Shown: one piece after another, positions 21,563-32,129 of the stretch
Position numbering within the stretch: position 1 is the stretch's first letter
How the letters are laid out: every line of letters begins with the position of its first letter
From: Ostrinia nubilalis
Taxonomy: Eukaryota; Arthropoda; Insecta; Lepidoptera; Crambidae
NCBI RefSeq assembly: GCF_963855985.1
Contig: NC_087114.1
Coordinates: 521,001-585,000 of the forward strand
Direction of reading: 5' to 3'
DNA: 64,000 nucleotides
Notes under the pieces: model-generated
Database searches by the model: none
Told to the model about the DNA's origin: nothing
Seen by the model: the letters and a program-made list of their open reading frames with translations, nothing else
Made by a program: the position numbers and the translations under genes

Positions 21563-21840
21563 CTACGCTAATTGAGGACGAAAGACGCAGGAGGACAAAG
21601 TGACTGACATAGCCCACAGAATCGCTAAAATCAAGTGGCAGTGGGCGGGGCACATATCTCGTAGAGCTGATGGCCGCTGGGGCAGTAAAGTTTTTGAGTG
21701 GCGACCACGAGCCGGAAGACGTAGCGTGGGCAGGCCTCCCACTAGGTGGACCGACGATTTGGGGAAGGTCGCAGGAAGTGCCTGCATGTGAGCGGCGCAG
21801 GACGTCTTTCAGCTGAAACGAAAGAACTAACGCTATGAGA
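21563..21840 (+). pseudogene. RTE-type LINE ORF C-terminus
   Basis: The frame at 21600-21791 reads IAHRIAKIKWQWAGHISRR and then GRRSVGRPPTRWTDDLGKVAG, the conserved end of RTE-type ORF2. It then continues into an untranslated part with GCGCAGGACGTC..CAGCTGAAACG. The same segment, in both orientations, recurs throughout the window. Confidence 0.8.
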
Positions 21841-21867
21841 GATGGCTAAGCTAAAGAAATAGCCAAA

Positions 21868-22870
21868 ATGGACCCTCGTAAAGCACTTGCATTTGATCTG
21901 ATCACCATGAAGTCCATGGTCTTGACAATGACCACACTGAGTGAGAAGAACCTCGCAAGTCTCTTAACTTTGGAAATGATCCATAAGGCTGGCAAGTCGC
22001 CTAACGAATTCTCTTATCGCTCAATTAATCTGACATTTGTACTGTTAAAATTATGGAAAAGGATCATTCTTGCTCGTTTATTCTCTTGCCTAAGTATGAC
22101 CCATGTAATACAGTATATCCGACCAGAAATTTTGGCAGAAACCATACCAACCATAATCAGTACAATGTTTGAAAAAGAAAGAATCCTGTACGTCTGCTTT
22201 CGCTGCGGCTTCAGCTGGGTTTATTATAAAGGACTACTACCTGCTGATGGATTCTTATCTCAGTGACAGACAGTTTTAAATCAAACTCGGTGACAAAATC
22301 TTCTCTTTTTAGCTGCAGAGCTGGAGTACCCCAGGACTCTGTACTTGGTCCGATACTCTATAATATCTACTAGTAAAGTAGCCCAGACACCAGAAAGCTG
22401 AGGCATTCCTCAAATGTAACTGTGATCTTAAAGTGACTAGACTGTTGCAATGCCAGCTGCTTGGCTGACCAAGTGGCGCATGTAATTAAGCCCCGAAGTC
22501 TCACCATATTATCATTTAAGACGTGAAACTTATCCTCCGGCCAATCTAGACCTCGACACATTGCTGCAATCAACCTGCATTAAAATCCTGGACCGTAGGA
22601 TGACATGGAAAGACCATAAATATAAATAAAACAGAACTGAATATAATATTCCACCGACAGTCAGCTAATCCAACATTAACTATGTGCCTCCAAAGAGCTC
22701 AAAAATACATGTTAAGGGTACTTTTATCGGCACATTGGTACGCTCGCCTTTAGGAAATACACGAGAACCTGATCTCAGCCAAACTCACTATCCAAATATC
22801 AAAGTATCTATGATCAAGAGAGCTAATTTACTAGGGTAAACCACTGCTTTAGTGGCTCAAACCCCAATCA
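21868..22870 (+). pseudogene. Jockey-like LINE RT, heavily decayed
   Basis: Recognisable in changing frames are NEFSYRSINLTFVLLKLWKR (cf. the YRPISLL..LEK motif), a GVPQDSVLGPILYNIYTS-like segment near 22325-22375, LTKWR near 22470, and KILDRRMTWKDHK near 22590. Many stops and shifts separate them. Confidence 0.65.
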
Positions 22871-23085
22871 ACTGCAAATCACCTGATTAGTCTTGACGAC
22901 AGATACTAAAAAAGCAGATTTAAAAAAAAAACCTAATGAACAAAGGTCAAACAAGGTCACGCCGCCGACGCCGCCGCCGCCGAGGTCAAAAAGTCGGCGC
23001 GCCGCCGCCGGCCAATTTTATATCGGCGCCCACCTCTAGATGACAGGTTAAAGATACTTTAATTTTAAAAATATTGTAGGGTAAC

Positions 23086-23109
23086 CAGACACACACACAC
23101 ACACTCACT

Positions 23110-23158
<49 letters not shown>
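23086..23158. repeat. CA/TG microsatellite
   Basis: About 72 bases of ACACAC with a short CTCACTCTC interruption, in the LINE 3' region. Confidence 0.9.
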
Positions 23159-23160
<2 letters not shown>

Positions 23161-23375
23161 TTACTCAAAATTGTTTCGTATTAGTTATGGCACTAACGCT
23201 TTTGCTAATAGTATCATTTATTTTGTAATTTTACTATACATAGAAGAGCGGAGCTTCCTAACACAAGCAAAACTGGTTGCTTAATGGGAAGCCCCAAATA
23301 CTTGTAATGAAAAATGTGTAAAAGTTACCGAAATAAACTTTATTATTTATTATTTATTATTTATTATTATTTATT

Positions 23376-23398
23376 ATTTTTTCTTATTTTTCCTAAAG
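23376..23398. repeat. Right 23-bp target-site duplication of the LINE
   Basis: Exact copy of 17851-17873. Outer-element sequence resumes after it (GTAATGACTATG). Confidence 0.85.
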
Positions 23399-23586
23399 TA
23401 GTAATGACTATGTCCATGGTCCATATATGGCGCCGGCTTATCCTTGAATTTTGGGACACGTTGTATAACCACGTTTTATAGAACCATCAACGTGCAAACT
23501 TCAAACAGTAAAATGTAACAAAACTGCAGCCAGGATGAGTCAACCGAAATTGAGGTTCCATCTTCTAACTATATTTTATAGAACCA

Positions 23587-23810
23587 CTAGCTTTCCGCCC
23601 ACGGCTTCGCCCGCGTGAAATTTTTCTGTCACAGAAAAACGTTATCACGCACGTCGTCCCTGCTTCAAAAGCACAAAGTTCAAGTGCTTTCCCTAGACTC
23701 AAATTATCTCTAACCAAATTTCACCAAAATCGTTTCAGTAGTTTGTGCGTGAAAGCGACACAGACAGACAGAGTTACTTTCGCATTTATAATAATAGTTA
23801 GGACTGTAGC
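23587..23810 (-). mobile_element. CTAG-ended element H1, copy
   Basis: Plus-strand CTAGCTTTCCGCCCACGGC to TTTCGCATTTATAATAATAG, with CAGACAGACAGAG. The body is diverged from 14645-14883. Confidence 0.7.
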
Positions 23811-23811
23811 G

Positions 23812-24022
23812 GCCCGCCCCAGCTTCGCATGGATCAATGGAATTTCCCAGCTTTTCTCTTCTATAATATGCATGTTTTTTATTTATTTATTTTCTTTATT
23901 AGGAAAACATACACATAAACCTTCCTCTTGAATCACTCTATCTATTAAAATCCGTTGCGTAGTTTTAAAGATCTATGCATACAAGGACAGACAGACAGGA
24001 AAGCGATTTTGTTTTATATTAG
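23812..24022 (-). mobile_element. RTE/Helitron-type element H4 (GCGGCCCGCCCCAGCTTCGC)
   Basis: Contains GCGGCCCGCCCCAGCTTCGC, CTTCCTCTTGAATCACTCTA, CCGTTGCGTAGTTTTAAAG and GGACAGACAGACAGG, a widespread lepidopteran interspersed repeat. A second start of the type lies near 24183-24245. Confidence 0.6.
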
Positions 24023-24082
24023 TGATTAACGTGCAAACCTCAAACAGTTAAATCTAACAAACTGCAGCCAGGATGAGTCAAC

Positions 24083-24309
24083 GAGTCCCGAGGATCCTCC
24101 CGTCCGGGGAACCCGCCCTCATTCCCCCGCGATACGCCCATCTACTAAGTTATTGTTATGTATTTCCACAGAAATATAAACTAGCTTCTGGCTGTGGGTT
24201 CGCTCGGGTGGATTTTATGAGTTGCGCGTCCCGGGATCAAAATTACGAACGTCTATGGCTAAAAGTCAGTCGTCAACTCAAAATAAAATCAATACATGAA
24301 TTTTCAGAA
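24083..24309. other. Spacer with H4 fragment
   Basis: The 87-codon frame here crosses repeat sequence (CTAGCTTCTGGCTGTGGGTT, TTCGCTCGGGTGG) and is not regarded as a gene. Confidence 0.4.
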
Positions 24310-24380
24310 ATGAGGAGATTCGTAGACGAACTATAAAGTCGCTGACATAGCCCAACGGATTAGCAAGCTGAAGTGGCAAT
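24310..24380 (+). repeat. RTE-type LINE fragment
   Basis: TCGCTGACATAGCCCAACGG and TTAGCAAGCTGAAGTGGCAA match the start of the segment at 21600-21640. Confidence 0.6.
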
Positions 24381-25389
24381 TTTCGCGTACTTATAGTAGG
24401 TAGTAATTAACTAACTTATGCCGAAATTTTTTTACAAAACTTATTTTAAAATTGAGCTTTCGATTCTTTGAAAAATACCTACGTTTTCCCAAGTTAAAAC
24501 ATTTATCCCATAAAACCATCAAGATTTAACTATTTCATAGAGAAATGATGCTAAAACGGTAGATATGCTATAAACTTACAAAGCAACCATTTTGTGTTCC
24601 GAACACTATGGGATCTTGTATTAAAAATTCAAAACACTTACCTCGCAGCTTCAGGAATATTCTTGTAATCACAGTTATTTGAAGATTCACAAGTTTTGTT
24701 TCACTTTCCCAAGGACCTATTAGATCTAGGAGTTCAATTAAAGCAGTTTAAAATCACCAAAACATCAAAATTTTTGCCCTTTTTACAATTATTTACTTGG
24801 CACGAAACAGTCACAGTTAAATCTCAACGGAGTAAAAGGAGTCATGGCTACGACACGAATAGAGGAAATTGAAAAAATAAAATTAGTCAATTGACATACT
24901 CTTCATGAGCTGTCAAAACGCGACTCTCATTACTTTTGTAATTGTATGGCAAAAGAAGTCATTGACACTATTTCTGTTGATTTCAAAGCCAAAAATATTT
25001 TTTTATAGTAAATTGAAAACAAACTCGTATTTCAGGGTTTGAATGGAAGTGTTTTAAAGATATTTTGCATTTAAATTATATTACTTGAACCTACATGACA
25101 CAAAATTAAACATTCGAATTATTAACTACAACTTTTTTACCGTTCCATATTTAAATAGTCGATACTTCGACCCGTGTTAGTAAAGAATTAATTCGGCAGA
25201 GTTGCATATTTCTCTAAAATTAGTGTAATTAGCTGAATAATGTGAAATATCAAATATAGTGGGTTAATTCATAAGTGTCTGTAACTTGCGTGTATGGTGA
25301 TTATTGGTGATTGAAGCAAATCTTCAAGCTCTCTCAAGACACTCAAGAAGTCCGCGTGAGGTCTCCGTAAAGTAAGTCTCCGTTGTTGG
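24381..25389. other. AT-rich spacer
   Basis: No gene recognised. ATGAGCTGTCAAAACGCGACT near 24905 also occurs near 3590, a shared repeat fragment. Confidence 0.4.
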
Positions 25390-25517
25390 TCTCGAAGCGC
25401 TGGTAGGGTAAAAAGATTATGAGACATATAGAGGCTCCTTAAGAGCAAAATGACGATTTGTAAGAACTATTTATTAGTCTAAACAAATAAAGAAATTTTG
25501 ACTTTGACTTTGAAAAC
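25390..25517 (+). repeat. CR1-like LINE 3' end with TTTGAC tail
   Basis: TCTCGAAGCGCTGGTAGGG, then ACTATTTATTAGTCTAAACA, AATAAAGAAATT and TTTGAC repeats. Confidence 0.7.
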
Positions 25518-25646
25518 TCAAGGAAAGCAAGTACGTATCACCAATCATGCATACTCAACTTAATGAAAAATTGATTTAACTTAACACTACTATTACCATG
25601 TCATGTTTATAAAATTGAGTAAGTCGATTCGATTAGTAGCAAATGC

Positions 25647-25765
25647 TAAGGCTGGGTTGCACCATCTTATTTAACTAAAGTTAACAAACGTCAAAAGTCA
25701 AACTCCATACAAAAACACTGATATTTAAAGTTACGGTTAAACTTAACTGCTACTTAGGCTAAGTG
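25647..25765. mobile_element. GGCTGGGTTGCACCA MITE, right end eroded
   Basis: TAAGGCTGGGTTGCACCATC and the internal GTCAAACTCCATACAAAAAC match 15881-16001. The expected TGGTGCAAC right end is replaced by TAACTGCTACTTAGGC. Confidence 0.65.
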
Positions 25766-26220
25766 TGCAAACGGCAGTAAGTCAAAATTGAAAAAAAAAA
25801 TTGTCACTCGTTCAAATAGTGGCAAAGACAAAGCGGCGCAAACACCACTATTCATCCTCATTTAGCAGATAGCAAAGACATTAAAATTAAATTTGGTTTG
25901 AGCCATCCATCGTGACCCCTGGACTATAAAACATCCCCTGTCGTTGATCGTTGAACAATTTGCGAGCACTTAGAAGCCTCGCCGTGGCATTTACACCATG
26001 AGACTTTAATAAGTTTGTTTAGTTTACTTTAATAAGTTGTAGAAGCTCGTTTACAGCTCTTACTCTAAGACGCCGTTTAACTCGAGCATGAATAGTATAA
26101 GGCCCGATTTCCACCAAGGGGTAGCGGAGCAGAGAAATGTTTTTTGAATAACTAATCAAATTCCGTTCAAATCAAATGAAACTGACAGAATGAAATCTGA
26201 TTTGATAAACTTTTGTAACA
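25766..26220. other. Spacer with a MITE end
   Basis: GGCCCGATTTCCACCAAGG at 26102-26120 is an isolated end of the 3871-4336 family. Confidence 0.4.
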
Positions 26221-26372
26221 GGCCTTGGTAGACCGACGATCTGGTAAAGGTCAAGAGGAGAACCTAAATGCGAGCAGCGCAGGACCGTTCATTGTGGAAA
26301 TAATTGGAAGAGGTCTTTATAAAGACCTCTCCAGCAGTGGACGGCATTCGGCTGAAACGGACAATAAATAAG
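26221..26372 (+). repeat. RTE-type LINE 3' fragment
   Basis: GACCGACGATCTGGTAAAGGTC, GCGCAGGACCG and the CAGCAGTGGACGGCATTCGG end match the other RTE tails. Confidence 0.7.
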
Positions 26373-27076
26373 AAGTCAGATAAAAAGACAGAATGATCAT
26401 GATTCTCTTCAAAAACTTAACCTCGTAACTCACAGATTAAATCGTGCAGTGTAAATTCCTCCACACCAAGTATCCGTTTCGATAATCGAATGACTTCTCG
26501 CATCCATACGAGTTAGCGTCGCGATTTGCACGCGCGGGCGCACCGATGCGCGATGGATTCGTTTAATGTGCGCTAAGCGACGCCAGCTGGCGCGGAATTG
26601 CGGCCAATTTGCATCTGTTAGTTTAGTTTTTAGTTTGATAATCCCTGGTATAATGGTAGAAGTGTCGAGAAGCTCCCCCGACGATACGTTGGCACTAATA
26701 GTCCCAGGAACAGCCCTCATGCTCGTAGTTTTGGTTTAAAAGATTTTCCACTTAAATTACTTACTTACTTGACTTACGCCCATATTCACAAACATTACTA
26801 ATGATGTCTCATAGTGCGCGTGGACACACAGGGTGACACTTGTAAATACGGGCGGGACACTAAAAGAAAAGCCCTCATGATTGTAGTTAATTTGATTTAA
26901 AATATTTGTAACTTAATTAAGTACTTAAATTAAATTAATTAAGTACCTACTTAAATCTACTTCATGGATGCTCGATTCGGATGGTAGGTAATGGGCTGCT
27001 AATATTTTGCTGTTGTAGTTAGGTGGTAAGTAGTTACATGCCTACATCTTATCTTTCTAATTTTACTAATTATTAT
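26373..27076. other. Spacer without supported gene
   Basis: A 96-codon minus-strand frame (26430-26720) has no recognisable family features. The remainder is AT-rich. Confidence 0.4.
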
Positions 27077-27287
27077 ATTTACTAATAATATAAATGAGAA
27101 AGTTTAGATGTCTGGATGTCTGGATGTTTGTTACTCTTTCACGCAAAAACTACTGAACGGATATTAATGAAACTTTACAGTATTGTTGTTTATAACCCAG
27201 AATAACATAACATACCGTTATGATAATTTATGACGATCTGTGACAGACTAAATTTCACGCGGGTGAAGCCGCGGGCAAAAGTTAGTG
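27077..27287 (+). mobile_element. CTAG-type element H2, copy
   Basis: ACTAATAATATAAATGAGAAAG, GATGTCTGGATGTTTGTTAC and TTTCACGCAAAAACTACTGAA lead to the hairpin CACGCGGGTGAAGCCGCGGG and AAAAGTTAG. Confidence 0.7.
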
Positions 27288-27786
27288 GTCTATAATAATG
27301 GACGGTAAGTATACTCAAAGAGTTTCCACTTCGATTTTGAAAAGATAAGACGCAACTTCACATCTTGTAACATTCCTTACTGGAGGTTTTTTTTACGGAG
27401 AAGACGGAATTGTGTTATTGTATTCTATTTGTAAGAAAGTTTAAAAATATTAAGTGAAATAGCTTTTACGATACACATACAAAAGTAACTACATATTAAA
27501 TACATGTTTATTCTAAACTGCAGCAGCGCACAGTAAATAACCCGTTCGAGCCACTCGATCATGTTCCCCCGGAAACCGAACCCGGGACTAATATGTAGAC
27601 AAACAAGCTAATATTTGAACACTCGTGCGGGAAGTGGTTTGACGATTGATACAATTTGTTGTTACATTTGTAGTGTTTTAATCTATGCAGGAGCTACAAG
27701 GGCTTTCGTTTCAAATGATTATGTAAAGACAACCCTGAAAATTGGAAATAAACTTTCTTTCTAATGTTACTATTTCATCATCAACA
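27288..27786. other. Spacer without recognised content
   Basis: Nothing supported. Confidence 0.4.
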
Positions 27787-27973
27787 AAAATGGGACTATT
27801 CCCACCTCTCGTTCCCACCACTGCAACTCCTGTGTAGCCAGGATCTACAGCTTGTCCGCCACAAAAACCCAACCAATGAAGGTCAAGTTTGTCCCGGGGG
27901 AAAGTTAAACTGTCATTGGACCCGCAACGAAATTAATCAGAAGAACATAGGAGGAGTTCGAAATTAAGGTTCG
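27787..27973 (+). repeat. Interspersed repeat S1, copy 2
   Basis: Full-length and very similar to 951-1137, from GGGACTATTCCCACC to GGAGGAGTTCGAAATTAAGG. Confidence 0.75.
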
Positions 27974-28009
27974 ACTTCCCTCCATTTCATCATCATCAGT
28001 CATTTAGTC

Positions 28010-28200
28010 TCAGGAACACGCTCGTTTCAGCCAAATGACGTCCACTGCTGGACAAAGGCCTCCCCCAAGGTTTTCCGCAATGAACGGTCTTGCGTTGCCC
28101 GCATCCAGGCTCTTCCCGCGACCTTTACCAGATCGTCGGTCCACCTAGTAGGAGGCCTGCCCACGCTACGTCTTCCAGCCCGTGGTCGCCACTCGAGAAC
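28010..28200 (-). repeat. RTE-type LINE 3' fragment
   Basis: Plus strand CGTTTCAGCCAAATGACGTC through GATCGTCGGTCCACCTAG to GTGGTCGCCACTCGAG is the complement of 21700-21840. Confidence 0.75.
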
Positions 28201-28349
28201 ACAGGAATTTCCAATCGAAACATTTGGGCTACACTCTGTACTGCCGGCCAGACGGGTTGAGGCGGCGATGTTCGCATATTTTTTACGGTTAGAATTCCCA
28301 TTTGCTCAGTCGAAACCACATGCCTACATTTTTTTAAACTTTCATGGTC

Positions 28350-28530
28350 ACTATCATAATTGTTATTACTGACGGGATTGCTACCCATGTCTGCCCATAA
28401 CATCTCACTCGCAAATTTCCTCAGTTACTCCGTGACCATGGCGCTTGCAACAGTGCCGAAATATCGGAAACTCAAAATTAAGGTAGGTACATGGTAGCAA
28501 TCCCGTCAGTAATAATAATTATCACATGCC
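28350..28530. mobile_element. Foldback with ACTGACGGGATTGCTACC arms
   Basis: ATTACTGACGGGATTGCTACC (about 28366-28386) and GGTAGCAATCCCGTCAGTAAT (about 28493-28513) are exact complements about 105 bases apart. Outer TATCATAATT / AATTATCACA also pairs. The spacer holds the ATGTCTGCCCATAAC block shared with 1751. Confidence 0.65.
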
Positions 28531-28552
28531 CTACGTTTTAAAAAAAGTAAAC

Positions 28553-29045
28553 AAAACTGCTGAGCAATTGAAATTTTAATGATCCCTAATTAAGAGCTTG
28601 ACCGCATTTTTAACTATAATTTTGCCAACATGAGCCGTCGCGTTGTATTGTCCGAGGGACACCGATAGCACTTTAGGGAAATGTCACAGGACACTGTCCG
28701 AGGGACCCCAGACCCTTTAGGACTTTACGATGCTCTGCTAATTGGGGGTCCGTAGTTTTATGGGTCCAATCCATAGATTAGAGATTCGTTAAGATCATTA
28801 TCGTCTGTGCTGGCGACTTCGGACGGAATTATTTCAGAGTTGGGGCACTTTAATTAGTTAAGATTAGATTGCTTCAAGACCAATTCAAAGAGGAGACCAA
28901 GTAACTCATTCATTGTGGACTGTTTGTGAGCAATGTCATTTGTCCCCTACCTCCCTCATTATGGAATCATGAACGATTTTGAAACGGTAAATGGCAAAGA
29001 TCAGAATCAGCAATCCGGTGGTGACGATGGTTCAGTGTAGGATCA
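28553..29045. other. Spacer without recognised content
   Basis: TGTCCGAGGGACACC and GTCCGAGGGACCCC repeat near 28650-28710. Nothing else was seen. Confidence 0.4.
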
Positions 29046-29230
29046 TAAAATCAAAATCAAAAATATTTTATTCAATTTAGTCCACTAGTGGCATGTATGA
29101 ACGTCAAAATATAGTAAATAAAAAACATAACCCTCCTTCTGGCGCAGTCGGGTAAAAAAGGTAGCCCTTAACACTTTACATGGTCTCCTTATATTTTGGG
29201 CCCTACCAGCGCTTCGAGACAACATTAGAA
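29046..29230 (-). repeat. CR1-like LINE 3' end
   Basis: AAAATCAAAATCAAAAATATTTTATTC, then CACTTTACATGGTCTCCTTAT and GGGCCCTACCAGCGCTTCGAGAC, are the complement of 14388-14577. Confidence 0.7.
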
Positions 29231-30380
29231 ACTTTGTTCAGGACATTCATGCTGAATTTGCCTTGTCTGTTCTTTAACTTTTAGAACGTTTTATAGTCAT
29301 CTGTCTTAAAACATGCTGTGTGGTAGTCCTTGTTTGCTCTTGCATTAAAAAACTAACTTTCAAAACAATCACAACTTTCTACAACCAAAAAGCCCTACAA
29401 AAATCTCGTAATTCCGATACTTTACGACCAAAAATCACCATAATCGAATAGAATCACGGCTAATGTTTGCATGCATCATTAGTTCCTAGCGTGGATTCTA
29501 GACAGTCATTTGTAAGAAAAAATAATTCAATTGCTATAACTTTTTATATTAGAAATCCAACCTTAATACTGCGTGATAGAGTGGTAAATAAATGGGAAAA
29601 AATATAGGGAGATAACAATGAAAACCATAGAGCATTAGTCTATGAACCGTGGAGGATCGGAGGGGAAAGTTTATGGCGTTATTGAGACGCGTGGATTAGC
29701 AACAATTTGTGTGTATCAATATCGACAGGACGCCTTTTAGCGTCCTTTATGTTAGCCATGGCTTCTGCCCGCTACCACACGGTAATATGTATATGATATT
29801 ATCACCGTGCCGCTACTCTGCGTGGATTTTACTCTGTCACAGAAAATCTCTATGATAATTTTAATTTTCAGCTTAACGAAATTTCAGGGGACCATTTTAC
29901 AATTCCTTTGTATCAACTTCAAGAATCAGTCATTTATGACTATGTATTAATTTCTAGAATATGTAACTAATTAACTAGACTAAACCTAAAAGACTTCCGT
30001 TGTTGGAAAAGTGAGTTAAGTACTTATATACCTACTGAGGTAGATCATACAACGGTTTTAAAAGCTTCAACAAATACTTTTACAATATGAAATGAAAAAT
30101 TTAAGTTAGAGCCTATTTAGGAAAAGGCGTATTTCAGTTACGGAGATTATGCACAATCCCTAACTTTTTCAAATTTTTTTCAAACCTTTTCGAAACCTAA
30201 AAAATCAATAGATAAAGGAAATATTCTATGGCTCTACGTAATCCTCTTTGCTAAAAACCTCCACTTTCAAAAAAAATTGTAACTTCGTCTACCACAAACG
30301 TGACAACTTCACACTCACGTCACCCGAGACAAGTCCAAGTTTACACCTTCCAAAAGCTGATAATACATATAAAATAAAAC
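29231..30380. other. AT-rich spacer upstream of the protease homologue
   Basis: No gene or repeat end was recognised. Confidence 0.4.
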
Positions 30381-30390
30381 TATAAATATA
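30381..30390 (+). promoter_or_regulatory. Possible TATA element of the protease homologue
   Basis: TATAAATATA lies 285 bases before the ATG. No clear arthropod initiator was picked out, so the assignment is tentative. Confidence 0.25.
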
Positions 30391-30665
30391 ATTCACATTA
30401 ATCCTATATCCCTTTTTTAATCTTTTGTACCAGATCTACAAATTATTTGTTTGTGTCGTTCTTTACTGTGATTGTCTCGCATTGTTTTAGGTTGTGTTAC
30501 TAACAAAAAAAACTCAATGAAACATGGAATAAATAAATTACCACCGGGCAATCTTCAAATTTCACTGTCCACCGTGTCTCGTTAAACACTCGACATTGGC
30601 GAAACCAGTGTGCTTCAAATACGCACCATTGAAGCCGTAAAACAATAATAAGCTGATAATCCACA

Positions 30666-31517
30666 ATGAAGGCAGCCTGCATCATCCTGACCGTCCTCAT
30701 AGTAGTCGCCATTATGGCGGTCTGCATCATGGTGAAGTTCGCCACAGAAATCACCGTGCAGGAGAAGAAACGGGAGTATATGTCTGGAGGAGGGGTCTAC
30801 TCGTTCGCCAAGTCCATGGGAGTGATATCCTTGACTGATAATTCCTCACAATCCATGTCAGAACGGTTCCCATATGTCGCTGCAATAACCAGGAATTCAT
30901 CCTCGACCTGGTCGTTTTCTTGCTTTGCCAGCGTTATTTTAATCAAGTGGGTGGTCACGTCAGCACATTGCAGAAGGTATGGGTCGACACATAGAGTCTT
31001 AGTGTACTATGATTTCGTCAGAAACTACACTCATACTTACCCAATATTGTTCTGGCGGCTACACGAGAAATTCAACGCCAGTCATCCGACTCCAAAATAC
31101 GATATTGCGATCGCGAAATTGAATGTGGATTTCTATCCATTCACAATGAAGCCTTCTGTGTTTGATGACAAGGGAGTCAAAGAAGCAGAAGCTAGCGTGT
31201 GGAAGACTGTATCTACAATGGATAAGAAGATGTATTTGACGAATGATTTCGATAAATTTGAGGTGGCTGTGGTGTCGCAAACGCGGTGTTTCGAGAGCTA
31301 CGGCGTGGAGTTGGATGAGACGTTGATTTGTGTGGACTTATCAGACTACGAGGACTGTTTCATTCATGAATTCGGGCCGATATACTCTGGTGATAAAGTT
31401 GTGGGAGTACTAGCAGTGAAGCCTAGAGATTGTGATGTTAAATTGGCTATTTTCACGAATGTCTCTCACTATTCCAACTGGATATTACGGTCGACGCACA
31501 CAACGTATTACGGGTGA
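30666..31517 (+). CDS. Trypsin-fold serine protease homologue, catalytically dead
   Basis: Single open frame of 283 residues. Residues about 5-24 are a strong hydrophobic segment, either a signal anchor or a signal peptide. The chymotrypsin fold is recognisable: FPYVAAI at 68-74, CFASVILIKWVVTSAHC with His101 (chymotrypsin His57) and the Cys86-Cys102 pair, YDIAIAKL with Asp146 (Asp102), Cys208/Cys222, and a C-terminal helix ending NWI. In place of GDSGGP the protein has CFIHEFGP, so the position of Ser195 is Glu235 and Asp194 is His234. No R/K-IVGG activation site exists. Sequons at 59, 77, 120, 137 and 265 suggest secretion or extracellular display. Known insect homologues of this kind act as regulators in clotting or melanisation, but that role is only an analogy here. 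The gene is intronless, unlike most insect clip-type proteases, which may mean a retrocopy or a lineage-specific expansion. The start was chosen because it gives the full hydrophobic N-terminus. Confidence 0.85.
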   Translation: MKAACIILTVLIVVAIMAVCIMVKFATEITVQEKKREYMSGGGVYSFAKSMGVISLTDNSSQSMSERFPYVAAITRNSSSTWSFSCFASVILIKWVVTSAHCRRYGSTHRVLVYYDFVRNYTHTYPILFWRLHEKFNASHPTPKYDIAIAKLNVDFYPFTMKPSVFDDKGVKEAEASVWKTVSTMDKKMYLTNDFDKFEVAVVSQTRCFESYGVELDETLICVDLSDYEDCFIHEFGPIYSGDKVVGVLAVKPRDCDVKLAIFTNVSHYSNWILRSTHTTYYG

Positions 31518-32129
31518 TGTTTTGTAAGTTTTTAATGTGTTTATTTATTTATTCACACACACACATTTACTGTTTTTATTAAATTATTTTTACACTTTAT
31601 TTTGCGCTCTTTTAATAATACATTCCATTCCAACCATCCCATAGTAGTAATTAAACAAATATTACGTGCATGCACACTACTTATTAAATAGGTGTGCACA
31701 TTTTTCTATGGGATCGAACCCCCGTTAGATTAAGTAATGTTGTAGGTAGTTAGTTTGAATCTCAAATTGATTGATCTATTTGCATTTGCACTAAGAAATA
31801 ACCACACATGGTATTTTAATAAAATTGGCCTCTACCAACCAGTGACTCTACCCAATATTTGTTGATCAATTTATCGTGAATTCCTAATAAAAATTCCCAA
31901 AATTATGTAAGCGTCTCATACGCTACAGTAGCTTACTGAAGCAATCGATACAATTAACCTTCTCAATAAAATTATTATATTAAGACTGATAGATGACCGC
32001 TGCTCGACGTCAATGTTGAAAATCGGCTTAGCGGCTCAGTGGCTACATTAACTTATTGGAGTGGCTGTCTTACACAAGCTATATAGTTCTGGATGTGGTA
32101 TAGTTAGTTAGAAAGAGGCCGATATCAAA
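31518..32129. other. 3' flank and spacer
   Basis: A CACACACAC run and TTTATTAAATTATTTTTAC follow the stop. No canonical AATAAA lies close by. Nothing else was recognised. Confidence 0.4.

Larger units (their letters stand above)
19921..23038. mobile_element. hAT-like element carrying LINE fragments (nest 1)
   Basis: The ends TAGAGGTGGGCGCC and GGCGCCCACCTCTA are flanked by GATGACAG on both sides. An 8-bp TSD with such ends is the hAT pattern. Both subterminal regions are packed with GCC/GCG repeats (19930-20008 and 22960-23010). No transposase is visible in the 3.1 kb. The interior holds pieces of at least three LINE types. Confidence 0.85.
17874..23375 (+). mobile_element. 5'-truncated CR1/Jockey-type LINE (nest 1)
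   Basis: A perfect 23-bp TSD brackets the copy, and it ends with GAAATAAACTTTATTATT and ATTT-type repeats, as expected of target-primed insertion. It starts between the endonuclease and reverse-transcriptase regions. It was later hit by a LINE tail (18230-18385) and a hAT-like element (19921-23038), and it has lost the core of its RT domain. Confidence 0.85.
17115..23463. mobile_element. Outermost TA-flanked element of nest 1
   Basis: The left end CAACGTGTCCCAAAATTC is repeated inverted at the right end (about 23434-23463). Complementarity continues imperfectly for about 85 bases (ATAAGCCG, GGACATAGTCAT). TA or TATA flanks both ends. Without the LINE inserted at 17874-23375 the element would be about 0.85 kb. 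No transposase was seen, so it is probably non-autonomous and Tc1/mariner-like. Confidence 0.75.
23489..24082. repeat. Direct duplication around CTAG-type elements
   Basis: AACGTGCAAAC..TCAAACAGT..CTGCAGCCAGGATGAGTCAAC occurs at 23489-23544 and again at 24028-24082 with about 90% identity. The intervening 480 bases are two CTAG-type insertions (23587-23810 and 23812-24022). Confidence 0.65.

Noticed and set aside
22986..23168. VCVCVC-rich frame
   Set aside because: It is the CA/TG microsatellite.
26430..26720. 96-codon minus-strand frame
   Set aside because: No recognisable family, no intron or signal features; treated as chance.
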